This document shows positions 55,614-63,722 of a stretch of DNA of 64,000 bases, one piece after another. Position 1 is the first letter of the stretch. Every line of letters begins with the position of its first letter. The DNA comes from Hasllibacter sp. MH4015. Lineage in GTDB: Bacteria; Pseudomonadota; Alphaproteobacteria; Rhodobacterales; Rhodobacteraceae. A program made the translations under genes and the position numbers. The notes under the pieces were generated by a model. It ran no database searches. It was not told the origin of the DNA and saw only the letters and a list, made by a program, of their open reading frames with translations. The stretch spans positions 2,415,875 to 2,479,874 of the forward strand of contig NZ_JAHTBK010000001.1 in NCBI RefSeq assembly GCF_020177575.1. Reading direction: 5' to 3'.

Positions 55614-55662
55614 TTCCATGTGCCCGAAATATCCCGGGGGGTCCGGGGGGCTGGCCCCCCGG
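55614..55662 (+). repeat. dispersed palindromic intergenic repeat, copy 6
   Basis: TTCCATGTGCCCGAAATAT plus CCCGGGGGG, then CCGGGGGG-CTGG-CCCCCCGG (55643-55662), 9 bases after the DUF6476 stop. The tail type matches copy 1. Confidence 0.9.
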
Positions 55663-55741
55663 TCGGTCGACGTGCACACGCACGGCGAAACGGTCGCGCG
55701 CGCACCGTCACCGCACATCGTCACATCATCGGGAGGGGGCT

Positions 55742-55818
55742 TGGTACCAGCGCCCCGGCTCGAACGGGGGACCTCCTGATCCACAATCAGGCGCTCTAAC
55801 CAACTGAGCTACGCCGGC
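55742..55818 (-). tRNA. tRNA-His (GUG), with encoded CCA
   Basis: A 77-base cloverleaf. The anticodon stem-loop CCTGA-TTGTGGA-TCAGG gives anticodon GTG. The acceptor stem pairs GCCGGCG with CGCTGGT, giving a G1-U72 pair and A73 before the encoded CCA. The base at -1 is T, so there is no G-1. This matches the unusual tRNA-His class described for alphaproteobacteria. The flanking spacer 55606-55741 carries only repeat copy 6. Confidence 0.96.
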
Positions 55819-55871
55819 ATATCCAATGCACTGGCGCGGAATAGCGCCGAGACCTTCCGATTGCAAGGCCC

Positions 55872-56360
55872 TCAACGCGACAAGTCGAGCGTCCATTCCT
55901 GCTCCACCAGATCCACCCCAAAAGAGTGGACGGGCCGCGACGCGACGCAGACAAACCCGGCCTTTCGGTAGAGCGCGCAGGCCGCCGCGTGGCTCTCGTG
56001 GGTCCAGAGCGTGAGCGCCGCGAACCCCTGCGCACGGGCGTGCTCGATGCACAGATCCAGCATCCGGCGCCCCAATCCCTTGCCGCGCGCGGCAGGCAGA
56101 AGCAGGAACAGGCGCAGCTTGGCCACACCCGGCAGAGCGCCCTTCACGCAGAAGATGGACCCAAGACGCCTGTCGCCGTCGCACGCGATCCAGGCGCGCT
56201 CCACGGGCCGCTCCCGATGGGCCATGAAATCCTCTAGGATGCCCGCCACAAGCGGCCCAAACGTGTCGTCAAACCCGTCATCCTCGGCGTAGCGCTCCGC
56301 GTGGGCGCGGATCAGCCATTCCACGTCCCCAACCTCGATATCGCGGAAGGTGATCTCCAA
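55872..56360 (-). CDS. GNAT-family acetyltransferase
   Basis: A 162-residue acetyltransferase with ITFRDIEVGDVEWLIRAHAERYA, CVKGALPGVAKLRLFLLLPAARGKGLGRRML (CoA loop RGKGLG) and LTLWTHESHAAACALYRKAGF. The substrate is unknown. It is downstream of tRNA-His in genome position, on the same strand. SD-like GAGAT is weak. Confidence 0.84.
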   Translation of the reverse strand: MEITFRDIEVGDVEWLIRAHAERYAEDDGFDDTFGPLVAGILEDFMAHRERPVERAWIACDGDRRLGSIFCVKGALPGVAKLRLFLLLPAARGKGLGRRMLDLCIEHARAQGFAALTLWTHESHAAACALYRKAGFVCVASRPVHSFGVDLVEQEWTLDLSR

Positions 56361-56432
56361 CCACGCGCCCTCCCTTGCCTTGCCCCTCTGCCGTGCGATA
56401 GGCCGTTCGGGTCAATGTCACCGGAGGCGTCC

Positions 56433-56627
56433 ATGGGGATCAACAGCGAAAACGACATCTCGGCGGATATGCAAATCGGTCCGACGACGCTTGGCATGGT
56501 CCGCATCTACATCGCGGGTGACGGGATCGACCTGCCGATGGATTTCGAGCCGGAAGAGGCCGAGGATATCGCCGAGGAGCTCCGCGCCGCCGCCGCCGCC
56601 GCGCGCAAGGCCGGCAAGAAACGCTAG
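56433..56627 (+). CDS. DUF6324-like small acidic protein
   Basis: A 64-residue protein starting MGINSENDISADMQIGPT with MVRIYIAGDGIDLPMDFEPEEAEDIAEELR and an Ala/Lys-rich end. It resembles a conserved small Rhodobacteraceae family (DUF6324, from memory). GGAGG lies 6 bases before ATG 56433, which decides it over ATG 56415. It is followed directly by the next gene. Confidence 0.72.
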   Translation: MGINSENDISADMQIGPTTLGMVRIYIAGDGIDLPMDFEPEEAEDIAEELRAAAAAARKAGKKR

Positions 56628-56978
56628 ATGAACGATCAGACGCCTAAGCCCGGTGGCGTGCCCCCGTTGGGCGTGCGGCTGATCCTGTGGGGCCTTGCCG
56701 GACTGGGATACCTCGTGATGGGTCTGGCTCTGAGCAGCGCCCTTGCGGCGTTGGTTTTCCTGTGGAGTGGCGAGATGCAGACACGGTGGGCCGCCGACCG
56801 GGACTGGCAGGCGGTCGCGGGATATGCGGCGGGATATGGCGCGGTGGCGATGATCCTCGGCCTGCCGAGCTTCCTGGTTCTGGCGATCCTCCCGTTTCTG
56901 CGGTGGAGGCGCGCCTACTGGATCGCGGTGCTGGCCGCAACGGCCTTCGTGCTCTTCGCCTACGTGATGGATGCGTGA
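56628..56978 (+). CDS. hypothetical small membrane protein
   Basis: A 116-residue protein with about three to four membrane segments (GLAGLGYLVMGLALSSALAALVF; GYGAVAMILGLPSFLVLAILPFL; YWIAVLAATAFVLFAYV). It begins immediately after the previous stop, so it is translated from the same message. The family is unknown. Confidence 0.72.
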   Translation: MNDQTPKPGGVPPLGVRLILWGLAGLGYLVMGLALSSALAALVFLWSGEMQTRWAADRDWQAVAGYAAGYGAVAMILGLPSFLVLAILPFLRWRRAYWIAVLAATAFVLFAYVMDA

Positions 56979-57026
56979 TGGCGCGGGGCCAAGGGCGCAC
57001 CTGCCCAATGGCTCAAACCCGAGACC

Positions 57027-57485
57027 TCAAAACTCGAACACCGCCGCCGGATCGCGGAACCCGTGCAGGCGCATCGCCGCGTGGCGCGCGAATTTCTGCG
57101 TCACCGCCTTGCGCCGCGCCCCGGCCAGCTTCGTCTCCGGCCCCATGCGCAGGATTTCCGCGTCATAGGCATCCGCGATGATCAGGCCGGTCCCGTCGGG
57201 CAGCAGTTCCGTCGGGAAATCCGCATCCACCGCCCAAAAATAGCGGTCGCCCCATTCCAGATAGCCCTCCCATTTCGCATCGGAGGTGAAGTCCACGCGG
57301 GAGGATTTGCACTCCACCACCCACAATTCGCCTTTCGGCCCCATGGCCATCACGTCGAGCCGTTTGCCCCGTTCGGGCGTGAATTCTTCCAGCGTGACGA
57401 AATCATGGGCGCGCAGATGGCGGCACACGCCGCGCGCCAGCAACTGGCCGGGCATCAGGACGGGATCGGTGGCATCGTCACGCAT
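57027..57485 (-). CDS. mmcB: MmcB-family DNA-repair protein
   Basis: A 152-residue protein of the MmcB/DUF4326-like nuclease-fold family, induced by DNA damage in Caulobacter. Motifs include RKHLR-like RHLRAHDF, RLDVMAMGPKGELWVVECKSSRVDFTSDAKWEGYL (PD-(D/E)XK-like D..EXK) and YFWAVDADFPTELLP. It converges with the small membrane gene. LexA-type operator not identified. Confidence 0.88.
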   Translation of the reverse strand: MRDDATDPVLMPGQLLARGVCRHLRAHDFVTLEEFTPERGKRLDVMAMGPKGELWVVECKSSRVDFTSDAKWEGYLEWGDRYFWAVDADFPTELLPDGTGLIIADAYDAEILRMGPETKLAGARRKAVTQKFARHAAMRLHGFRDPAAVFEF

Positions 57486-57532
57486 CCCTAGAACATGAAC
57501 AATAGGTGAACAAAGCGCAAGAGATTTCGCGC

Positions 57533-57582
57533 TTGACGTGATACCTTTCGGTTACATATAAGTCGAGATACCAAACGGTATC
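57533..57582 (+). promoter_or_regulatory. promoter with two operators, ArsR autoregulation
   Basis: TTGACG (57533-57538), an 18-base spacer, TATAAG (57557-57562). The inverted repeat GATACCTTTCGGTTAC (57540-57555, imperfect) fills the space between -35 and -10; the perfect GATACCAAACGGTATC (57567-57582) covers the start region. Both share GATACC-N4-GGTWWC. A repressor bound here would block transcription, most likely the ArsR protein encoded downstream. Confidence 0.75.
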
Positions 57583-57596
57583 ATTTAGAGGTACAG

Positions 57597-57776
57597 ATGC
57601 GACATTCGCCGCCCCCGGCGCCACCCGCGTGCCCCCTGTCCGGCAACACGCCGTTCGGCAAGGCGCGATCGCGCGCCCCGCTGTCGATGGTGCGTGCCAC
57701 CTCGGCGCGCACCGCACCAATGCACGAGCGTACCGGCGACGCCGCAAACCCACATTCCCGCCCGGTGACACCATGA
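57597..57776 (+). CDS. 59-codon leader ORF overlapping arsR
   Basis: ATG 57597 follows AGAGGT at a short spacing and is about 30 bases from the predicted transcription start. The ORF ends in TGA overlapping the ArsR start codon as ATGA. The product is rich in Pro, Ala, Arg and Ser and has no recognisable domain. It may be a translational-coupling leader, given that the ArsR gene has a poor ribosome-binding site, not a functional protein. Confidence 0.4.
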   Translation: MRHSPPPAPPACPLSGNTPFGKARSRAPLSMVRATSARTAPMHERTGDAANPHSRPVTP

Positions 57777-58093
57777 GCGGCGCGCAGCCCGTTTTCCGCG
57801 CCCTGTCGGACCCGACCCGGCGCGACATCCTGATGATGTTACGCGGCAAGGACATGACCATCGCAGAGGTCGCGCAGCACTACGACATGACCCGCGCGGC
57901 GGTGAAAAAGCACCTCAATGTATTGAGCGATGGTGGCCTGATCCGGGTGGAGGCGCGGGGGCGGGAGCGCATCAACAGCCTCAACCCCGAGGCGATGGCA
58001 CCCATCCGCGACTGGCTGGGGATCTTCGATCAATTCTGGGACGAGAAGCTCTCCGCCCTCAAAACCGCCGTCGAAAAGGACTCCGCACCATGA
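57773..58093 (+). CDS. ArsR-family transcriptional regulator
   Basis: A 106-residue winged-helix repressor of the type paired with AHSA1/SRPBCC proteins. Domain: PVFRALSDPTRRDILMMLRGKDMTIAEVAQHYDMTRAAVKKHLNVLSDGGL, then the wing. There is no metal-binding CVC in helix 3, so it is unlikely to be an arsenite sensor. The operators at 57540 and 57567 suggest autoregulation. It is coupled to the next gene by ATGA. Confidence 0.9.
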   Translation: MSGAQPVFRALSDPTRRDILMMLRGKDMTIAEVAQHYDMTRAAVKKHLNVLSDGGLIRVEARGRERINSLNPEAMAPIRDWLGIFDQFWDEKLSALKTAVEKDSAP

Positions 58094-58503
58094 GCACCCA
58101 TGCCATCGAGAAGACCCTGATCCTTGCGGCCCCGCCCGCGGAGGTCTGGGCGCACCTGACCGATCCCGACAAGCTGGCCGTGTGGTTTCACCGGCCCGAA
58201 AGTAGCCTTGCCACGCCCGGTCCCTTCTCCATGGCCGGATCGGACGGCGCGCCGCTTGTCTGGGGCGAGGTGCGGCACGCCGAGGCCCCCAACCGCCTGT
58301 CGATGAGCTTCACCGCGCGTCCCATGGGCGGTTTGATGACGGAGGTGACGTGGACGCTGACGGCGGTGGAGGCCGGCACGCGCCTGCATCTTCGTCACGA
58401 CGGCATTCCGGACGGCGCGGAGGCCTTCGGTCTGCTTACCGCGTTCGATGCCGGATGGGACGATCACCTGGTCCGGATGCGCAAGGCGGTGGCAGACGAA
58501 TAA
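58090..58503 (+). CDS. SRPBCC (AHSA1) family protein
   Basis: A 137-residue START-like protein with IEKTLILAAPPAEVWAHLTDPDKLAVWFH, GEVRHAEAPNRLSMSF and a C-terminal GWDDHLVRMRKAV. Members bind hydrophobic ligands and are often controlled by the adjacent ArsR protein. Its start overlaps the ArsR stop. The 215-base gap up to 58718 holds only a 16-bp palindrome ACCTGTATATACAGGT (58664-58679). Confidence 0.87.
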   Translation: MSTHAIEKTLILAAPPAEVWAHLTDPDKLAVWFHRPESSLATPGPFSMAGSDGAPLVWGEVRHAEAPNRLSMSFTARPMGGLMTEVTWTLTAVEAGTRLHLRHDGIPDGAEAFGLLTAFDAGWDDHLVRMRKAVADE

Positions 58504-58718
58504 GTGGCACCACGGGCGCGCGCCCTTGTCCCGGCTCTCGGGCGGGCCTATGTCGCTTCCCGACGGGTCTGCCCAATTCGTGCCTGTGGCAACATTCCGG
58601 TGGCCTTAAGCAAATCCGAGGGAGCTGGCTCTGGCCGGGCCGTGGTTCGGTTATCCGGCGCCCACCTGTATATACAGGTCCTCGGGAATAAACGCCTCTA
58701 CGGTTGCGGCGGTCCCCG

Positions 58719-59027
58719 TCACCCTTCCTGCCGATCGGCGCGCACCCTGATGGGGACGGTTGAGGCCACGCGCTCTGGCGCGCGCGTTCCGCCGCCCTGA
58801 TCGTCGTCCTTCGCCAGGGCCATGATGCGGATGCCGATCTGGACCGACCCGAAGGTGATCCAGCACAGGATCGTCAGCACGATCACGGCGAGCATCCCTT
58901 CGGAGGTGTGCGTCACGAGGTGCCAGAGATTGCCGACATTCAGCACCAGAAGCCCGGCGACGAAGGCGATGGCGACCAGCCCGCCCCAGGCGGCGTGGCG
59001 CAAGATGAACCGGATGTGATCGGGCAT
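58719..59027 (-). CDS. hypothetical two-segment membrane protein
   Basis: A 102-residue protein with two hydrophobic segments (AAWGGLVAIAFVAGLLVLNV; MLAVIVLTILCWITFGSVQIG) and a hydrophilic C-terminal tail rich in Asp, Gly and Arg. The N-terminus MPDHIRFILRHA looks typical. The family is unknown. It is divergent from the 59198 gene, with 170 bases between and no clear motif in that spacer. Confidence 0.7.
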   Translation of the reverse strand: MPDHIRFILRHAAWGGLVAIAFVAGLLVLNVGNLWHLVTHTSEGMLAVIVLTILCWITFGSVQIGIRIMALAKDDDQGGGTRAPERVASTVPIRVRADRQEG

Positions 59028-59197
59028 GGCACAAGTCCCTTTGATGGTGTCGATGGCGTTATTACTATTCTACCACGGTCCCCGCACCGCGCCCAGTCTC
59101 GCCATTGGCATCAGCACCTTTCCGCGTGTCACGCTTGGGGTCCCGGCCCTCAGGCTCTATATGCACTGCCAGACCCCAGACCGGAGCCGCCTGCCCC

Positions 59198-60541
59198 ATG
59201 CCCGACACCAATCCCCCCGCCCGCGATCCTCAGGGCTTGGCCCATGCCCGCGAATTGCAAGGCCACCTGACATGGCTCGACAGTTTTTCGGGCGCGGCTC
59301 TGGCAGTGCTGGCCACCGCGTCGGGCATCTACACCTATCTCGGCGTCTCCTCGCTTCTCGATGATACCGGCGCGATGTCTTTTTTCGCGGCCTCGGCCTA
59401 TTCCATCGCGGTGTCGGTGGGGATTTTCGTTTTCTGGTCTTACCTGATGCGGCTTCTGCCCGCGATGCGCACGGCGGGCGCGAAACTCAAGCTGATGGGC
59501 GCGATGGCGCTGGGGTCGCTTGCGATCATCGCGATGTCGTCCTGGCTGAACGCCGCCGCCTTGGCGGGATCGGCGGCGGTGGAACAGCACCTTGCCCAGA
59601 CCGTGCAGGAATACCAGCAGGCGCTGGAACAGGCCCATGACACGGCGGTCAGCGCCCAGGCTCTTGAACGCGACGTGACCCGTGTGCGTCAAAGCTTCGA
59701 GGATTTGTCGGAGCAGGAAGCCGCGGGCGATCTCTCGGGCCTTGCGGGCCGCGGTGCCGTGTTCCGCGTCCTGCGCCAAAAGGCGGAGGAGCTGGCCGCG
59801 TTGGAGACCCAGATCCAAGCCCAGGCCCCACTGATCGAAGCCGCGTTTGACGAGGGCAACGCCATCCTCAGCCGGATGCGCGCCCTGATCGTGGAGCCCG
59901 GCGCGGTGGAAGCACGCTCCGTCGCGTTTTCCGAAGATGCCGTGCGCTTGGCCGGTCTGGTCAGCACGCTGCGCCAGCTCTCCGTCGCCCCACTGGTGGA
60001 CCGCGCGGCGGAGGATCTGTCGGCCTCCGTCGTCTTGCCGGAACTGGATGCATCCGGCGTGGCGGGGCAGAACGCGCAGCAATCCACCATCTCTTCCGTG
60101 CTTCAGGTCCTGGCACTTCGCGCCGCGTCGCTGGAGGAAGCGGCCGAACAGGTCCTCGCCCGTCCCGCGGCCCCCGAAGTGCTCTATACGCCGATCTCCT
60201 CGGCCGATGCGGTGATCCTTTACGCGGGCAATTTCGTGCCGTCTTGGGCCGGGGCGATCGCCATCGACCTTCTGCCGGCCGTCCTGGTCCTGATCCTGAT
60301 GGTCACGCAAAGCGCCATCCGCACCGGGCGGGGCGATATCCCGGCGGAAGATACGCTGACACTGGCCGAGTTACGCTCCGCGCTGCACGCGATGCGGGAG
60401 ATGGAAGCGCTTGACCGGCCCGCCGCCGCGCCCGCCCCCGCCGCGCCAATCGCCCCGGAACCGCCCGCCAGTCCGGAGGCGGAGCCCGAGAATATCCGCG
60501 CGCTGCCGCCCCATCCCTCCGTCAGGTCCACCGATGGCTGA
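59198..60541 (+). CDS. membrane protein with coiled coil and Pro-rich tail
   Basis: A 447-residue protein: three N-terminal hydrophobic segments (residues about 25-125), a long predicted coiled coil (about 130-330; EYQQALEQAHDTAVSAQALERDV; QKAEELAALETQIQAQ), a membrane segment (AIAIDLLPAVLVLILMV, about 380) and a Pro/Ala-rich cytoplasmic tail. I do not recognise the family. It overlaps the next gene by 8 bases, so the pair may act together at the envelope. Confidence 0.72.
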   Translation: MPDTNPPARDPQGLAHARELQGHLTWLDSFSGAALAVLATASGIYTYLGVSSLLDDTGAMSFFAASAYSIAVSVGIFVFWSYLMRLLPAMRTAGAKLKLMGAMALGSLAIIAMSSWLNAAALAGSAAVEQHLAQTVQEYQQALEQAHDTAVSAQALERDVTRVRQSFEDLSEQEAAGDLSGLAGRGAVFRVLRQKAEELAALETQIQAQAPLIEAAFDEGNAILSRMRALIVEPGAVEARSVAFSEDAVRLAGLVSTLRQLSVAPLVDRAAEDLSASVVLPELDASGVAGQNAQQSTISSVLQVLALRAASLEEAAEQVLARPAAPEVLYTPISSADAVILYAGNFVPSWAGAIAIDLLPAVLVLILMVTQSAIRTGRGDIPAEDTLTLAELRSALHAMREMEALDRPAAAPAPAAPIAPEPPASPEAEPENIRALPPHPSVRSTDG

Positions 60542-61346
60542 GGCGTCGCCGCCCCCCGACGCACCGCGCGGCTTCACGGTTCAACGGGCGATCTACGCGA
60601 TCCTCGCCTTCCAGATCGCCATGGCGGTGGTGCTGGCAGGCTCCGACCTGATCGGCGCGATCCCACGGCTGTTCACCGGCACCTCCGCGCCGCAACTCGA
60701 CGCGCCGGTCGCACCGGGGGACCAGGTGCGCCGTTTCCGCCCCGGCGACCTTCCGGGCCGGGACCGCAGCAACCCGGATCGCCAGACGCCGATCCCCGAT
60801 CCCGGCGACATGCCTTCCCGCCTGCGCTTCACGGTCGAAGGCACAAGCGCGCTTGTGACCGGCACGATTGCACCCGGCGACGCCACCCGCTTCTCCGAAT
60901 GGCTCGGCGCGGATGCGACGTTCGACACGATCCGCCTGCATTCCCCCGGCGGCTCCGTTCAGGATGCGCTGGCCATCGGGCAGGCGATCCGCGATGCCGA
61001 TCTCGACACGATGATGGAGGGCGGCGACATCTGCCTTTCCGCCTGTCCCTACATCTTGGCCGGCGGCGTGGCGCGCACGATCGCAGACGACGCGATGGTC
61101 GGCGTCCACCAGCATTATTTCGGCGAAAACACCGTCCTGCCCGCCTTCCTCGCCGTCGAGGATGTTCAGCATGGGCAGGCGGATGTGATGGCGCATCTCG
61201 ATGACATGGGCGTGGATGTCCGCATCATGCAACACGCGCTCAGCACCCCGCCCGAGGCGATCTACGTGCTGCTGCCCGAGGAACTCGTGGACTACGACCT
61301 TGCCTTCACGCCCGAGCGCGAGGACGAGGGGGAAGTGGAGGGGTGA
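60534..61346 (+). CDS. ClpP-like periplasmic protease-fold protein
   Basis: A 270-residue protein with one N-terminal membrane anchor (IYAILAFQIAMAVVLAGSDL) followed by a ClpP/crotonase-fold domain. IRLHSPGGSVQDALAIGQAIRDADLDT and GGDICLSACPYILAGGVAR give the usual glycine-rich loop and Ser in SAC. MVGVHQHYFGEN contains a candidate His. It could be a serine protease or pseudoprotease. The start overlaps the preceding gene. Confidence 0.78.
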   Translation: MAEASPPPDAPRGFTVQRAIYAILAFQIAMAVVLAGSDLIGAIPRLFTGTSAPQLDAPVAPGDQVRRFRPGDLPGRDRSNPDRQTPIPDPGDMPSRLRFTVEGTSALVTGTIAPGDATRFSEWLGADATFDTIRLHSPGGSVQDALAIGQAIRDADLDTMMEGGDICLSACPYILAGGVARTIADDAMVGVHQHYFGENTVLPAFLAVEDVQHGQADVMAHLDDMGVDVRIMQHALSTPPEAIYVLLPEELVDYDLAFTPEREDEGEVEG

Positions 61347-61477
61347 TCCCCCGGAATCCGGCCCGAACAGGCGAAACCGACAGGACCATCGCCCGAATGG
61401 ACATGATCCGCCCCCCCGCGTGCCCGAGCCTCATTTCAGGAGATTTGCCCCGCGTCCGCGCCTGCGGGCGCAAGCCC

Positions 61478-61969
61478 TCAGGCCTCGAACGCCTCGGGCC
61501 GGGCCTCGCGCGCCATGTGATCCAGAACCGCGTTCACGAATTTCGGCTCCTTCCCATCGGGAAAGAACGCACGCGCCACGTCGACGAATTCCACGATCAC
61601 GACCTTGGGCGGCGTTTTGCCCGCCGTCAGCTCCGCCCCCGCGGCCCGGAACAGGGCGCGCAGCGTTGGGTCGATCCGGTCGATGGGCCACTTCGCCACC
61701 AGCGCGCGGTCCGTCATCTGGTCGATCACACCCTGCCGCTCCACCGCCCCTTCCAGAAGCGCGCGGAAGACATTCACGTCGCCCTCGGCCATTTCGTCGC
61801 CGTCATAGATCGCGCCGAAGCGATGGGTCTCGAACTCCGCGCGCACGGCATCGAGCGTCTGGCTGGAATGCTCCATCTGGAACAGGGCCTGCACCGCGTA
61901 AAGCCGAGCCGCGGATTTCATCTGACGCTTTTCCTCGCGCGACGGGCCCTTGGGCTTGGTCTCACTCAT
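61478..61969 (-). CDS. nusB: transcription antitermination factor NusB
   Basis: A 163-residue NusB that binds boxA of rRNA leaders with NusE. SAARLYAVQALFQMEHS, LLEGAVERQGVIDQMTDRAL and the conserved PKVVIVEFVDVARAFFPDGKEPKFVNAVLDHMA are the family signatures. ATG 61969 overlaps the ribH stop. The 131 bases between its stop and the ClpP-like gene contain no identifiable motif. Confidence 0.95.
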   Translation of the reverse strand: MSETKPKGPSREEKRQMKSAARLYAVQALFQMEHSSQTLDAVRAEFETHRFGAIYDGDEMAEGDVNVFRALLEGAVERQGVIDQMTDRALVAKWPIDRIDPTLRALFRAAGAELTAGKTPPKVVIVEFVDVARAFFPDGKEPKFVNAVLDHMAREARPEAFEA

Positions 61970-62517
61970 GCCTGGTCCGATCCGTCTTGACCGGAACCGT
62001 CTGCGATCTCGATCGTGCCCTTTGGCCGGAAGCCGAGATTGCCCTTGGGTCGCCCGTATTTCCGGGTCAGCGCGATCAGGTGCAGCGCCGCCTCCGCCGC
62101 GCCGCCTGCGGTGTTGAGCCGCGCGCCATCGGCCCGCTCCTCGGCCTGGTCGCGGTTTTCCACGGTGATGATCCCGTTGCCGATGCACAGCCCCTGCAAA
62201 CCCAGCATCGTCAGCGCGCGGGAGCTTTCATTGACCACCACGTCGTAATGGCTCGTCGCGCCCCGGATCACGCAGCCGAGTGCCACGTAGCCGTCGAAAT
62301 TGCTCAGGCGATGGGCGATCACTATTGCGGTCGGCACCTCCAGCGATCCCGGCACCTCGATGGTTTCGTGGCTGACCCCGGCGCGGTCCAGAACGTCGCG
62401 CGCGGCGGCCAGCTGCGCCTCGGAAATCGAGGTGTAGTAGGGCGCGATCACGATCGCCACTTTCACCGGCCGGTCAAACTCCGGCAGCCCCAAATCGTTG
62501 TCGGAATGTCCGGCCAT
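61966..62517 (-). CDS. ribH: 6,7-dimethyl-8-ribityllumazine synthase RibH
   Basis: A 183-residue enzyme that condenses the ribBX product DHBP with ArP to make lumazine. Motifs are VAIVIAPYYTSISEAQLAAARD, PGSLEVPTAIV, ALGCVIRGATSHYD and ITVENRDQAEERAD. It is coupled to ribBX (stop/start 62517) and nusB (ATGA), the usual ribBX-ribH-nusB order. Confidence 0.96.
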   Translation of the reverse strand: MAGHSDNDLGLPEFDRPVKVAIVIAPYYTSISEAQLAAARDVLDRAGVSHETIEVPGSLEVPTAIVIAHRLSNFDGYVALGCVIRGATSHYDVVVNESSRALTMLGLQGLCIGNGIITVENRDQAEERADGARLNTAGGAAEAALHLIALTRKYGRPKGNLGFRPKGTIEIADGSGQDGSDQA

Positions 62518-63647
62518 TATCCAAGCTCCGAAATTTTGCGGGTGCCCACGATGGACAATCCGTAGGCATCCAGCCCCACGACCTTGGGCCGCGGCGAATT
62601 GGTCAAAAGCACCATGTCACTGATCCCAAGCGAGGACAGGATCTGCGCGCCCAGCCCGTATTGGCGCAGGGTCTGGGGGCTGACCTCATCCTCTACGACC
62701 AGCTTCATCGTCAGGTCGCGCAGCAACACCAGCACCCCGCGCCCCTCCTCCGCGATCAGCTTCATCGCGTCGCCGAATTCATCCGCCCGCCCGCGCGGGC
62801 CTGTTCCCACTACGTCGAGGAGCGGGTCCATCGCATGCATCCGCACCAGCACCGGCGCCTCGCCCGAGATGTCGCCCTTGATCAGCACGATATGCTCCGC
62901 GCCCTGCGTCTCATCAGTGTAGATCCGCATGGTCCACTGGCCGCCAAACTCGCTTTCGATGACCTCTTCCTGTTTCACCTTCACCAAATTGTCGTGGCGG
63001 CGGCGATAGGCGATCAGGTCGCTGATCGTGCCGATCTTGAGGTTGTGGCGCTGGGAAAACGCGATCAGGTCCGGCAGGCGCGCCATGGACCCGTCCTCGT
63101 TCATGATCTCGCAGATCACGCCCGCCGGCGTCAGGCCCGCAAGGCGGCTGATATCCACCGCGGCCTCCGTATGGCCGGCACGCACCAGAACGCCGCCATC
63201 GCGCGCGCGCAGGGGAAAGACGTGGCCCGGCGTCGCGATGTCCTGCGCGCCCTTGGACGCATCAATCGCCACCTGCACCGTCCGGGCGCGGTCGGCGGCG
63301 GAGATGCCCGTCGTCACCCCTTCGCGCGCTTCGATGGAGATGGTGAAGGCGGTTTCGTGGCGCGAAGAATTGTTGGTCGACATCAGCTGCAATCCCAGCT
63401 GATCCGCGCGGTCGGAGGTCATGGACAAGCAGATCAAGCCACGCCCGTGTGTCGCCATGAAGTTGATGACATCCGGCGTCGCCCATTGCGCGGGTATCAC
63501 CAGGTCGCCCTCATTCTCCCGGTCCTCGTGATCGACGAGGATGAACATCTTGCCGTTGCGCGCATCCTCCAGGATCTCCTCCACGGACGAGATCGCGTCG
63601 GACCACCCCTTCTCGACGGGGCCGGGCTCCTCAAACGGTTGATTCAT
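62517..63647 (-). CDS. ribB: RibBX: DHBP synthase with degenerate GTP cyclohydrolase II domain
   Basis: A 376-residue protein. The N-terminal 3,4-dihydroxy-2-butanone-4-phosphate synthase is complete ([74 protein letters not shown]). The C-terminal RibA-like domain lacks the Cys zinc site; the place where the CX10CXC motif belongs reads [16 protein letters not shown] with no Cys, so it cannot be a GTP cyclohydrolase II. A separate ribA must exist elsewhere. No FMN riboswitch fits in the 75-base upstream gap. Confidence 0.93.
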   Translation of the reverse strand: MNQPFEEPGPVEKGWSDAISSVEEILEDARNGKMFILVDHEDRENEGDLVIPAQWATPDVINFMATHGRGLICLSMTSDRADQLGLQLMSTNNSSRHETAFTISIEAREGVTTGISAADRARTVQVAIDASKGAQDIATPGHVFPLRARDGGVLVRAGHTEAAVDISRLAGLTPAGVICEIMNEDGSMARLPDLIAFSQRHNLKIGTISDLIAYRRRHDNLVKVKQEEVIESEFGGQWTMRIYTDETQGAEHIVLIKGDISGEAPVLVRMHAMDPLLDVVGTGPRGRADEFGDAMKLIAEEGRGVLVLLRDLTMKLVVEDEVSPQTLRQYGLGAQILSSLGISDMVLLTNSPRPKVVGLDAYGLSIVGTRKISELG

Positions 63648-63722
63648 GGCGGGCATCCCTTTCGCGCGGCGCACAGGGGGGCAGATAATCCAACCTCGCG
63701 CGATTGGCCAGAGATGGTGGCG

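Noticed and set aside
58664-58679. LexA-type operator ACCTGTATATACAGGT
   Set aside because: Spacing of CTGT and ACAG is 4, not 8, and it lies between convergent gene ends; alphaproteobacterial LexA uses another motif.
63648-63722. FMN riboswitch before ribBX
   Set aside because: Gap too short and no RFN-element sequence seen.
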